DNA from: Dialister sp. UBA7295
Lineage (GTDB): Bacteria > Bacillota > Negativicutes > Veillonellales > Dialisteraceae
NCBI GenBank assembly: GCA_002471975.1
Contig: DKQZ01000038.1
Coordinates: 9,369 to 22,746, forward strand
Length of the DNA stretch: 13,378 nucleotides
Direction: 5' to 3'
A program made the position numbers and the translations under genes. Shown here piece after piece: positions 1 to 7,036 of the stretch. The notes under the pieces are model-generated. The model did no database searches. It was not told the origin of the DNA and was given only the letters and a program-made list of their open reading frames with translations. Each line of letters begins with the position of its first letter. Position 1 is the first letter of the stretch.

Positions 1-83
1 GCGGCCACCACAACTGCGAACTAATAACTGATAACTATTTCCCCTAAAGTTTTATATAATGATTTTTATTTTTGTACACCCCA

Positions 84-262
84 TTTGGAATCGGGATTAT
101 CGGGGATCTCGAGGTTCATTTCGGGATTGTCGGGAAGGCGGCGGGCATCAAATTCATGAAGCCCGCCTTTTTGAGATGGAAACCATAGGTCGAGAGGAAT
201 TGGGGATTAGGAATCAGGGCTTAGGGGTGGTGCGGCGCAAAGCTGCGGAGCGCCGCATTTTT
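84..262 (+). repeat. G-run array plus two terminator-like hairpins (composite module)
   Basis: The module starts with G-runs in TCGGG context at 93, 102, 123 and 132. A hairpin with 7-bp arms follows (140-146 with 161-167) and then a CTTTTT tail. A spacer leads to a second hairpin with 8-bp arms (231-238 with 250-257) and five T. The order and much of the sequence, including GGAATTGGGGATTAG, recur at 7985-8100, so this is a dispersed repeat rather than a gene-specific terminator. An open reading frame across it has no protein-like features. Confidence 0.75.
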
Positions 263-365
263 GATTTTGCCTTTGGCGGAAGCCTTTCCCATTCGTGGCT
301 GCGAGGGGTAGAGACATTTTCGACTTGTAATGGTATTTCAAATCTGCCTGTGCAGAGTCCCCCTA

Positions 366-436
366 TAAATTCGTGCCGCATCAGCGGCACACCTTCCCGA
401 TAACCCCGATAGTCCCGATAGCCCCGAAATCTCGGA
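366..436 (-). repeat. Inverted G-run/hairpin module
   Basis: Read on the - strand this is GGGG-GGG-GGGG-GGG, with run starts at 425, 416, 407 and 398, exactly 9 bases apart. The GTGCCGC hairpin follows (arms 373-379 and 384-390, loop of 4), then an AT-rich tail. It faces the module at 84-262, giving a tail-to-tail pair. The remaining 437-617 stretch has one further inverted repeat (466-472 with 494-500) and no recognisable riboswitch or convincing promoter ahead of the gene at 618. Confidence 0.7.
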
Positions 437-617
437 TGTGACTAAAGAGCAGCATGTCCCGGGCAGGGCTGATTCCCGAATACCGATGCAGTCTCAGCCC
501 CTGGTCTACGATATGATTTTTTCCCCAGCTATCCAACTGGAAAATTACCTCACGTTGGTTTAAAATGGTACTAAGTATATTTCCCCATAAAGGGGCGTAG
601 GAGAGGAGCAGAGCAGT

Positions 618-1655
618 ATGAATCTGAAAAAATGGATTTCCACAATCATCGCGTCTATCATGGCGCTGGTGCTGACTTTGTCTTTTGCCGGCTGCGGGGG
701 ATCGTCCGCACCGAAGCAGGAAGCAAACAAGCCGGTGAAGGTATCTCTCGGGATGCTTCGCCTGACTTCGTCAGCACCTCTTTTTATTGCTATGGACAAA
801 GGATATTTCAAAGAAGTGGGGATTGAAATCGATCCCCAGTGGTTTGATGCCGCCCAGCCGATTGCCGTAGCTACGGCTTCTTCGAAAGTCGATGTAGGAG
901 CTACGGGAATTACGGCCGGCCTTTATAATATGGCAGCCAAAGGACAGAAACTTTTCATCGTGGCCGATAAGGGCCGGGAACAGAAAGGTTTCTCTTCCTC
1001 CGCCCTCATGGCAAGTACGGCTCAGTATGATCAGGGTCTCACTTCCATCGAAGCGCTGAAGGGAAAAAGAGTGGGCCTCACCCAGAAAGGCTCTACTTTC
1101 CATTACATGCTGGGACGGATGCTGGAAGCCAAAGGATTAACGCTGGATGACGTCACCATCGTTCCGCTGGGCAAACTTTCTGCCGTCATGGCAGCTCTCC
1201 AGAGCGGACAGATCGATGCCTGCATCCTGAATGAACCCAATATCACGAAAGTAAAGAATGAAGGGTACGGCAAAGAAATCACCCAGGTCAGCGCCGTCAT
1301 GCCTTACCAGACCAGCGGCATTTTCTATTCCCCTGAATTCGCGAAGAATCAGGACGCTGCCGTCCGTTTCATGAAAGCTTACAACAAAGCCTGCAACGAA
1401 TATTATGCAGCGGTAGTGGAAAAGAAAGATCCGAAACAGCTCGATGAAGCAGTAAAAATCATTGCGAAATACGTAAAGACTCCGGAAGCCGATATCCGTC
1501 TGGGCCTGCCCTATGTGGACGCAAACGGCATCCTCATGTCTGATGATATCCAGACCCAGATCGACTGGTATACCTCCCATGGCATGATCGAAGGAAAACT
1601 GACGGCCAAAGACGTGGTGAATACTTCGTTCCTGGAAAAAGCGATGAAGAAATAA
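618..1655 (+). CDS. ABC transporter substrate-binding lipoprotein, NitT/TauT (SsuA/ThiY-like) type
   Basis: This is the extracytoplasmic solute receptor of an importer in the nitrate/sulfonate/taurine/thiamine-precursor class. The 345-aa product starts with a lysine-containing n-region and a hydrophobic core and has a lipobox ending LSFAGC, so Cys26 should be lipidated and the protein tethered to the outer face of the membrane. A polar GGSSAPKQEANK linker follows. The mature part has the usual start of the NMT1/THI5-like fold, with a beta strand VSLGMLRLTSSAPLFIAMDKGYF near residues 41-63, and later GKRVGLTQKGSTFHYMLGRML and LQSGQIDACILNEP. Length is normal. The start is supported by a GAGGAG-type ribosome site about 10 bases upstream (599-608). 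The ATPase and permease genes lie downstream on the same strand, separated from it by 448 bases. The ligand cannot be read from the sequence; sulfonate, pyrimidine and carboxylate ligands are all possible. Confidence 0.93.
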   Translation: MNLKKWISTIIASIMALVLTLSFAGCGGSSAPKQEANKPVKVSLGMLRLTSSAPLFIAMDKGYFKEVGIEIDPQWFDAAQPIAVATASSKVDVGATGITAGLYNMAAKGQKLFIVADKGREQKGFSSSALMASTAQYDQGLTSIEALKGKRVGLTQKGSTFHYMLGRMLEAKGLTLDDVTIVPLGKLSAVMAALQSGQIDACILNEPNITKVKNEGYGKEITQVSAVMPYQTSGIFYSPEFAKNQDAAVRFMKAYNKACNEYYAAVVEKKDPKQLDEAVKIIAKYVKTPEADIRLGLPYVDANGILMSDDIQTQIDWYTSHGMIEGKLTAKDVVNTSFLEKAMKK

Positions 1656-1687
1656 GGTTTCGAGTCAATAGTGATCATCGTTCTTCG

Positions 1688-2060
1688 TTGTTCGTTCTTC
1701 GTGAAGGTGGCGCCCTTCGGGCGCAAGTTGATAGGGAGCCTTTGGCTCTCATCTTTGGGGGATAACGAGTTTCTCATTCGTAGATAATAAAGTGGCGTCT
1801 TTATGGTTTGAAGGCGCCATTTTGTATAGGGAATGAAGGAAATAAAATTTGCAGGATGTCTCAACTGCCAGCCATGCCCGGCGTCAGGCCCCCCGAAGTT
1901 CGGGGGGCTCCGCGAAGCGGTGGGGGGCTGTACGATCGTGCAAGTCGAAAGTGAGCGCCGAAGGCTGTCAGCGCAGCTGACTACAAAGATTGGTTTCCAA
2001 AGGAAACCATATCCTTCCCGAAATCCGAAATCCGCAGTCCCCAATCCGATTCACCCTGAT
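1688..2060 (+). repeat. Repeat-bearing gap inside the ABC locus
   Basis: The 448-base gap between the binding-protein and ATPase genes holds several repeat pieces and no credible gene. There is a GCGCCC-TTC-GGGCGC hairpin (1710-1724), a GAGCC-TTT-GGCTC hairpin (1736-1748), the terminator-like hairpin listed separately, a six-C/six-G hairpin (about 1888-1908) and a TGGTTTCC-AAA-GGAAACCA hairpin (1991-2009). A C-rich tract of CCGAAAT-like units follows (2017-2052). The GTACGATCGTGCAAGTCGAAA segment near 1930-1950 recurs as GTACGAGAGTACAGCC-type modules elsewhere, in both orientations. Confidence 0.6.
1793..1823 (+). terminator. Terminator-like hairpin between binding protein and ATPase genes
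   Basis: The arms TGGCGTCTT (1793-1801) and AAGGCGCCA (1811-1819) pair over 9 bp with one G-U wobble, and TTTT follows. It lies 137 bases after the binding-protein stop and about 280 bases before the ATPase start. It could end part of the transcript and leave more binding protein than transporter core. It also belongs to the dispersed hairpin family, so it may not be specific to this gene. Confidence 0.5.
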
Positions 2061-2103
2061 TTTTGTTTCAATATAGAGTTTCAAAAATATTTCTGGAGCA
2101 ACC

Positions 2104-2886
2104 ATGGAAGTAGTCATCGAAAACGTGAGCAAGCACTTTCAGAACGGAAAGAAAGTATTGCCTGTCCTGGAGGATATCGACCTCACTTTACACAAGGAGG
2201 AATTTGTGGCCCTTGTAGGTCCTTCGGGCTGCGGGAAGTCCACGCTCCTCAATATCTGCGCCGGCCTTCTTTCGCCGGACAGGGGATCTGTCTATTTCAC
2301 CGGCGAAGACCTGAAGGCGGAGCCCCGGGTTTCCATCGTTTTTCAGGAAACGGGACTCATGCCCTGGCGGAACGTGTATGACAATATCGCCTTCGGCCTG
2401 GACGCGGGGAAAGTCCTTCCGAAAAAGGACTGGAAAGAGCGGATCGACCATTATATTTCCCTAGTCGGCCTGAAAGGCTTTGAGAAATCCTATCCCCACC
2501 AGCTTTCCGGCGGCATGCGTCAGAGAGTGGGCATTGCCAGGGCCCTGGCCATCAATCCGGACCTGCTCCTCATGGATGAACCTTTCTCTGCCCTGGACGC
2601 CCAGACGAGAATCATCATGCAGCAGGAACTGGTATCCCTCTGGGAAAAGACCCGCCTCACCACCCTCTATGTGACCCATAATATCCAGGAAGCGGTCATG
2701 CTGGCGGACCGGGTGGTCCTCCTCTCCCGCCGTCCCGGAAAAGTGAGACAGATTCTTCCCATCTCCATTCCCCGGCCGGACCGGGACAAACCGGAACATG
2801 CGGAAGAAATCGCTTCCCTCACGAATACCATCTGGGAACATATTTCCAAAGATGCCTTAGAGGCCATGACGGAGGTGCAGGGATGA
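2104..2886 (+). CDS. ABC transporter ATP-binding protein, NitT/TauT (SsuB/TauB-like) type
   Basis: This is the cytoplasmic ATPase that drives the importer. All core motifs are present in the 260-aa product: Walker A GPSGCGKST (residues 39-47), Q-loop in VFQETGLMPWRN (Gln81), signature LSGGMRQR (134-141), Walker B LLLMDEP (154-160), D-loop SALD (162-165) and switch His192 in YVTHN. FQETGLMPWRNVYDNI is typical of the SsuB/TauB/NrtD group. Length is normal and no key residue is missing. The ATG follows TCTGGAGCAACC, a usable ribosome site. The TGA stop overlaps the next gene's ATG as ATGA (2883-2886), so ATPase and permease are probably translationally coupled. Substrate is not deducible from this subunit. 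Confidence 0.95.
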   Translation: MEVVIENVSKHFQNGKKVLPVLEDIDLTLHKEEFVALVGPSGCGKSTLLNICAGLLSPDRGSVYFTGEDLKAEPRVSIVFQETGLMPWRNVYDNIAFGLDAGKVLPKKDWKERIDHYISLVGLKGFEKSYPHQLSGGMRQRVGIARALAINPDLLLMDEPFSALDAQTRIIMQQELVSLWEKTRLTTLYVTHNIQEAVMLADRVVLLSRRPGKVRQILPISIPRPDRDKPEHAEEIASLTNTIWEHISKDALEAMTEVQG

Positions 2887-3674
2887 ACAAATATAAAGTT
2901 GAAAATAAAATGAAACGGTGGGAGAAATCCTACACCCCTGTCGTATCCTTTATTTCCGCAGCCATCCTCATCTGTATATGGGAAGCCATCTGTCGCTCCG
3001 GGTTCGTTTCGGCCCTCTTTCTGCCCGCGCCGACGACCATTCTGAAAGCCCTTTTCCAGATGATTCAGGATGGGGAAATAGGGGTATCCCTCGCGGCATC
3101 GCTCTATCGAATCCTCATGGGCTTCTTTCTGGGCGGCGCTTTCGGCCTTCTCGTAGGACTCCTCACGGGAACTTCCGCCCTCATTGACCGCATGGCCAAT
3201 CCCATCGTCAATGCCCTCTACCCGATTCCGAAAATCGCCCTTCTGCCCCTCTTTATCCTTTGGCTGGGCATCGGAGAAGTTTCCAAAGTCACCATCATCG
3301 CCCTGGGCGTCTTTTTCCCGGTGGCCATGAATACTTATTCCGGCGTGAAACATGTGGATCCCCTCCTCATCAAAGTGGCCGTTTCCTTTCATGCCGGCTG
3401 GGGCTATACCATGAAACACGTCGTCCTTCCCTATGCGCTCCCCATGATTTTCGCAGGCCTCCGGATTGCCGCAGGAACAGCTTTACTTTTACTTGTGGCC
3501 GCAGAAATGATTGCTGCCGAACAGGGGATAGGAGCATTGATCCTCCATTATGGGGACCTCATGATTACGGAACGGCTCATGGCAGGAGTCATCGTACTCT
3601 CCCTTCTGGGACTGGTATTCAACCTGTTCCTGCAGTTCCTGGAAAAGAAACTGGTACCCTGGAGCGGGAAATAG
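2883..3674 (+). CDS. ABC transporter permease, NitT/TauT (SsuC/TauC-like) type
   Basis: This is the membrane channel subunit, expected to work as a homodimer with the ATPase encoded just upstream. The 263-aa protein has a short basic N-terminus (NKYKVENKMKRWEKS), then about six hydrophobic segments, including VSFISAAILICIWEAI, a glycine-rich FLGGAFGLLVGLLTG, KIALLPLFILWLGIG and a final GVIVLSLLGLVFNLFLQFL. The cytoplasmic EAA-type coupling loop is visible as VSFHAGWGYTMKHVVLPYALP, followed by GLRIAAGTALLLLVAAEMIAAEQGIG, both typical of SsuC/TauC/NrtB. GGAGGT (2871-2876) inside the ATPase gene is the ribosome site. The 4-base overlap with the ATPase gene and normal length indicate an intact transporter core. 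Confidence 0.95.
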   Translation: MNKYKVENKMKRWEKSYTPVVSFISAAILICIWEAICRSGFVSALFLPAPTTILKALFQMIQDGEIGVSLAASLYRILMGFFLGGAFGLLVGLLTGTSALIDRMANPIVNALYPIPKIALLPLFILWLGIGEVSKVTIIALGVFFPVAMNTYSGVKHVDPLLIKVAVSFHAGWGYTMKHVVLPYALPMIFAGLRIAAGTALLLLVAAEMIAAEQGIGALILHYGDLMITERLMAGVIVLSLLGLVFNLFLQFLEKKLVPWSGK

Positions 3675-3700
3675 ATTTTGTCATTTGTCAGATACATTGG

Positions 3701-3834
3701 TCTGAGTCAGTTACGATATTCGGGACTTAGCCTCACCTCGGCATGCCTCTTTTGGCACAATTCCGAGATTTCGGGGTTCGGGGTGCGGGGTTCGGGGAGG
3801 TATGCCGCTGATGCGGCATATTTTTTTATGGGGA
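3701..3834 (+). repeat. Long direct repeat, copy 1, ending in a terminator
   Basis: About 134 bases, repeated with few changes at 3866-3992. It begins TCTGAGTCA, continues through a TTCGGGACTTAGCCTCACC segment, then a TCGGCATGCC stretch, and ends with a G-array and a terminator. Four GGGG runs at 3773, 3780, 3787 and 3794, exactly 7 bases apart with 3-base loops, form a textbook quadruplex motif on the + strand. The left third resembles the reverse complement of the 96-bp twins at 8135 and 8276. Confidence 0.85.
3801..3827 (+). terminator. Intrinsic terminator downstream of the ABC permease
   Basis: The arms TATGCCGC (3801-3808) and GCGGCATA (3813-3820) are perfect over 8 bp with a TGAT loop, followed by seven T (3821-3827). 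It lies 127 bases after the permease stop and is the first good terminator there. It sits directly after the four-GGGG array, so a quadruplex could form in the RNA just before the hairpin. Confidence 0.8.
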
Positions 3835-3865
3835 ATTTATTGGAGACTTCTGGTATTTACGATGA

Positions 3866-3992
3866 TCTGAGTCACATACGGTATTCGGGACTTAGCCTCA
3901 CCTCGGCATGCCTCTTTTGGCACAATTCCGAGATTTCGGAGTTCGGGGTGCGGGAAGGTATGCCGCTGATGCGGCATATTTTTTTATGGGGA
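3866..3992 (+). repeat. Long direct repeat, copy 2, ending in a terminator
   Basis: This is the second copy of the 3701 module, about 127 bases and separated from copy 1 by roughly 30 bases of unrelated sequence. The hairpin (3959-3966 with 3971-3978) and its seven T (3979-3985) are identical to copy 1. The G-array is degraded here: one run is broken by an A and a unit is missing, so fewer than four GGG runs remain. Confidence 0.85.
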
Positions 3993-4036
3993 TTTTGCAC
4001 AGGCTGGATTGAAAAGCCCGTGAATGTTGTAAAAAA

Positions 4037-4470
4037 CCTGCCCCCTGGCCAGAGGGGCGGCGAGCGGAGCGGGCAGGAAGACTATCGCTGCAAGGCACAT
4101 ATAGGGCTGACTGACGAAATATACCCGTGCCAAATGACTCTATCGGTAAGACGCGTCGCGTCCCCCAATGGGGGAAGCTCCCGCAAAGCGGGTGAAGGGG
4201 GTAGTCTATCATACAAGTCGAAAATGAGATGAAGGGTAAGTACGTTACGTCTCCCTCGGGAACACCGTGACAGCGGTGAGAAGGCAGGTAAAGGAAAAGG
4301 CGGCCTGTGGCCGCCGGGATTTCATCGCTTGCCCTTTCAGGCCCTGCGGGCCAGCTTCCCCGAGGGGAAGCCTGTCCGCGAACCTCTTGAGACATTTACG
4401 AGGAAAACAGTACGGCAATCAGACCGGATATCTATCGGGCACAAATGAGGCTGATTGACGAAAAGTGTCT
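4037..4470. repeat. Hairpin-rich composite repeat region without genes
   Basis: No credible gene is present between the permease and the CoA-transferase. Visible hairpins include CCTGCCC (4037-4043) with GGGCAGG (4071-4077), a CCCCC-AAT-GGGGG hairpin near 4163-4175 and CCCGC-AAA-GCGGG near 4181-4193. The GGCACATATAGGGCTGACTG segment (4097-4116) and the TACAAGTCGAAAATGAG segment (4213-4229) recur in the opposite orientation around 9420-9590, so the region carries the same composite family inverted. A related GGCACAAATGAGGCTGATTG copy lies at 4439-4458. Confidence 0.6.
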
Positions 4471-4591
4471 GTGGAAAAGAGGACAATCCCAAAGCAAGTG
4501 CTCTCCCTTGGAACCCCACAAGTGGTGAGGGGGGCACTGAAGTAATCTTCCTGCACTATCCATACATGGTACATATGCAGAAAAAGTAAAG

Positions 4592-4768
4592 TATAATACC
4601 GGTCACCACCCTTCCGAGTGCTGGAAGGGTGGCCGCGAAGCGGCCGGGTTGGTTCATCTCTGCTAAAAATCGATAATCTCTGTATACCGATAGTACAGGA
4701 TTTTCCCTTTCTGCCTGTTTCCTTAAGGTATACAAAAAGGCCCGCTATCCAATTGATGCGGGCTTTTT
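4592..4768 (+). ncRNA. Possible structured small transcript (speculative)
   Basis: A perfect TATAAT lies at 4592-4597. It is followed by a perfect 10-bp hairpin, CCACCCTTCC (4606-4615) with GGAAGGGTGG (4623-4632), a small CCGC-GAA-GCGG hairpin, and a long-range TGTATACC (4681-4688) / GGTATACA (4727-4734) pairing. The terminator at 4740-4768 closes it. This layout would suit a transcript of about 165 nt. No good -35 box is visible and the hairpins resemble the local repeat families, so this may be repeat debris. Confidence 0.2.
4734..4768 (-). terminator. Bidirectional intrinsic terminator of the CoA-transferase gene
   Basis: GCCCGC (4740-4745) pairs with GCGGGC (4758-4763). Five A lie on the left (4734-4738) and five T on the right (4764-4768), so it should work from both directions. 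It lies 57 bases after the stop of the CoA-transferase gene, which is transcribed on the - strand. Confidence 0.85.
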
Positions 4769-4785
4769 ATCTTGGAATATTAAAA

Positions 4786-4816
4786 ACTAACAGCTAACTG
4801 CTAACTGCTAACAGCT
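4786..4816 (+). repeat. CTAACTG 7-bp microrepeat
   Basis: About four units of the 7-base motif GCTAACT or GCTAACA lie in tandem just beyond the CoA-transferase stop. The same motif recurs at 9601-9632 in the same orientation, and degenerately at about 16-38 (AACTAATAACTGATAACTA). Confidence 0.75.
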
Positions 4817-4824
4817 ATCGACTC

Positions 4825-6030
4825 TCATTCCATTTCAAATTCCTTAAAGAAAGTCCGTACCTTCGCCTGTTTCCGGAGGAGTTCATCGATTTCTTCATGG
4901 CTCATACCGAGGGAGGAAAAGATTTCCCGGTTGTTTTCCCCGAGGATGGGAGCGCCTCTGGTGAGGGAGACGGGATCGTTCCTGAATTTCAAAGGGGACC
5001 CGGGGAGTCTGTAGGTCCCTGCGGTTTTATGGGTGACTTCTGCAATCATATGGCGATGAAGAATGCTGGGATCTTTGCAGGCATCGGCTACGGAATTCAC
5101 CAGGGCGCAGGGGACGCCGGCCTGATTCAGGACGGAAATGAGGTCGGCAGATTTCCAGTTTTTCGTGTGATCGGCCACCATCTGCTGGCATTCTTCCTTA
5201 TGGGCGAGGCGGACATCATCATTGACAAATCTTGGATCTTCCGCCATGTCTTCGCATTGCAGCACTTTGCACAAATCCCGGTACGTATTCGTCCTGGCGC
5301 AGGCGATGATGAGGGTCCCGTCAAGGGTGGGAAAATCGCCCCAGGGCACGTCCTGGGGATGTTCGTTTCCGATGGGCCCCGCCGGTTTTCCCGTGGTGAG
5401 ATACTGGGTGGCGGGATTGTTGCAGGCCGCAAAGAGGGTATCCAGCATGGCGATGTCCAGATGATTTCCCTTTCCTGTCTTGTTTCTTTCGAGGAGCATA
5501 CAGACTGTCCCGTAGGCGGCTTCGATTCCCGTCATGATATCGGCGATGGAAATCCCGCAGCGCAGGGGTTTTCCTCCTTTTTCACCGGTCACCGACATGA
5601 TGCCGCTCATGGCCTGGGCAATGATATCAAAGGCCCCTTTGTCCCGATAGGGACTGTCTTCTCCGAATCCGGAAATGGAAGTGTAAATGATATCCGGTTT
5701 GATTTTTGAAATCGTTTCATAGTCGATTCCCAGCCGCTTCGTCACGCCGGGGCGGAAATTCTCCACCATAATATCGGCGGTTTCGATGAGCTTCATCAGG
5801 ATTTCATGGTCCTTTGGGTCTTTGGCATTCAGGGTCACACTTTTCTTGCCCCGCATGAGGCCCAGATCCACGACCCTTTCCCCGCCCAGATAGGGTCCGC
5901 TCCCCTTTTTCTTGTCCGGCCGCTCGATGCGGATCACTTCGGCTCCCATATCGGCCAGAAGCCGCGTACAGGTGGGGCCCGAAACAAAACTGGTGAAATC
6001 GATGACGCGATAATCGGAAAGCATGCCCAT
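4825..6030 (-). CDS. Family III CoA-transferase (CaiB/BaiF/formyl-CoA transferase family)
   Basis: This enzyme moves coenzyme A between carboxylic acids in the cytoplasm through an aspartyl intermediate. The 401-aa product has the full family layout: N-terminal DYRVIDFTSFVSGPTCTRLLADMGAEVIRIE, then ENFRPG (residues 90-95), KPDIIYTSISGFG (111-123) and GISIADIMTGIEAAYG. Asp164 in that last segment aligns with the catalytic aspartate (Asp169 of formyl-CoA transferase). GKGNHLDIAMLDTL (187-200) and a C-terminal GAPILGENNREIFSSLGMSHEEIDELL are also typical. The start is supported by AAAGGA about 10 bases upstream on the - strand; a second Met two codons later is also possible. Acid and CoA donor cannot be assigned. 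No neighbouring metabolic gene hints at the substrate; the nearest upstream sequence is a transposase remnant. The gene looks intact. Confidence 0.93.
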   Translation of the reverse strand: MGMLSDYRVIDFTSFVSGPTCTRLLADMGAEVIRIERPDKKKGSGPYLGGERVVDLGLMRGKKSVTLNAKDPKDHEILMKLIETADIMVENFRPGVTKRLGIDYETISKIKPDIIYTSISGFGEDSPYRDKGAFDIIAQAMSGIMSVTGEKGGKPLRCGISIADIMTGIEAAYGTVCMLLERNKTGKGNHLDIAMLDTLFAACNNPATQYLTTGKPAGPIGNEHPQDVPWGDFPTLDGTLIIACARTNTYRDLCKVLQCEDMAEDPRFVNDDVRLAHKEECQQMVADHTKNWKSADLISVLNQAGVPCALVNSVADACKDPSILHRHMIAEVTHKTAGTYRLPGSPLKFRNDPVSLTRGAPILGENNREIFSSLGMSHEEIDELLRKQAKVRTFFKEFEME

Positions 6031-6093
6031 AGGCTCACGGTCCTTTCATATTTCAGTGATCCACAATCATGCACTCTGTTACGGAGATGAGTC

Positions 6094-6505
6094 TTACACG
6101 GGTGCATATAGTTGGGGTGTAAAGCCTGTTTTAGCCAGTCGTTCCAAATCCTTTTTCCGAATATTTTTCAAATACCAGGTCGACTTCTGTCGCTCCGTTT
6201 TCATCATCCGGGCAGTGAGGATTGCATCTCTGGTTGAGAATGTGCGATCGTTTTGGCTCTTTACGGCTTTGACCATAAGTTGGTGAATTTGTCCGGTAAT
6301 CAGCATGATGAATGCAAAGCCCTGTTCGAGGTAATAATCCTGAAACTTGAGGTAATTGAAGTCTCCCCGGTTCTTCAGGAATTGGAAGAAAGTCTCTATT
6401 TTCCAGCGTCTCTTATAGTGCTTGAACACTTCCTCCGGGGACATATCGCTGTTGCTGAGAAGTACATACATTCCTAAAGTATCTTTGTACTTCTTTAGCC
6501 CTTCC
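6094..6505 (-). pseudogene. 5'-truncated transposase, IS4 superfamily (IS1634-like), C-terminal part only
   Basis: Only the last 130 or so residues of a DDE transposase remain. The Y-(2)-R-(3)-E-(6)-K signature of the IS4 superfamily is intact in HYKRRWKIETFFQFLK (Tyr19, Arg22, Glu26, Lys33 counted from the internal Met at 6471), followed by QGFAFIMLITGQIHQLMVKA. The frame stays open upstream of that Met (LKKYKDTLG), then runs into a perfect inverted repeat at 6499-6545, where homology appears to end. The two catalytic aspartates of the N-terminal part are missing, so it cannot be an active transposase. It lies 63 bases upstream of the CoA-transferase in the same direction, and no good promoter was seen between them, so the insertion may have altered that gene's expression. 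Confidence 0.8.
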
Positions 6506-6545
6506 TCAGTGAACCCCCTCGAGGAGGGGGTTCACTGAGGAAGGG
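6499..6545. repeat. Perfect 22-bp inverted repeat with 3-base loop
   Basis: The left arm (6499-6520) and right arm (6524-6545) are exact reverse complements around a GAG loop. The left arm continues the reading frame of the truncated transposase. No T-run follows on either strand, so it is not a classical terminator. Confidence 0.9.
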
Positions 6546-7000
6546 GTGGGCCGCGAACATGTCGAAACGTTTCCCGGCAGGAGCGACGGAGACAATCAGA
6601 ATGATACTCCCCCAAAATTTAACGATTTCGATACGGCTGTGTATCTTCGCTCCTGTGCCAGCCAATCAGACCAAAAGTCGGCTCCGCCGGGAAATCATCC
6701 CTGAAGAGAAGCGGCTGCCGGCTTCCATTACATTTTACTCCGAAAAAAGTCATCATGGTCACTTTTTTCGGAGTGACGCTGCGGGAGCTTCTTCTATTTC
6801 CATGAATTTTGGAAATAGAAGGAGAGGGTTCGCACCTTTTTTTCCGTGAAGGGGGTCTTGAAAGCTGGTACTCTATAATCACCGGGAGAAATCCCGCAGG
6901 CGGACCGGGGATGAAGGAACCATATCCGATGGACGATGGACGAATGGGGACGCTGCAGAGGGAAAGAGGTCCGGAATGATGGACAGCTTTTCAGCGAAAT

Positions 7001-7016
7001 CGTGATTGTAATCACA
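7001..7016 (+). promoter_or_regulatory. CRP/FNR-like palindromic operator candidate
   Basis: CGTGA-TTGTAA-TCACA matches nine of ten half-site positions of the TGTGA-N6-TCACA consensus known for CRP-family proteins. It lies 97 bases upstream of the ATG at 7113. No clear promoter could be fixed next to it, so its target is inferred only from position. Confidence 0.35.
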
Positions 7017-7036
7017 AAAAGTCTTCCGAACCCGCC

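Noticed and set aside
59..403. Open reading frame of 114 codons
   Set aside because: It runs through the G-array and hairpin modules, has no ribosome site, and its product is low-complexity Arg/Gly/Ser sequence dictated by the repeats.
437..617. Riboswitch upstream of the ABC binding protein
   Set aside because: A 7-bp inverted repeat (466-472 with 494-500) is present, but no conserved core of TPP, SAM, cobalamin or guanidine classes could be matched.
3678..4232. Open reading frame of 184 codons after the permease
   Set aside because: It spans both copies of the direct repeat and their terminators; the protein repeat simply mirrors the DNA repeat.
4380..4560. RNase P or 6S RNA
   Set aside because: The GAGGAAA string near 4400 recalls RNase P RNA, but the rest of the conserved core is missing and the segment resembles the composite repeats.
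4897..5709. Open reading frame of 270 codons on the + strand
   Set aside because: It is antisense to the intact CoA-transferase gene, whose motifs and ribosome site are clear.
6499..6545. Intrinsic terminator
   Set aside because: The 22-bp stem has no T-run on either side.
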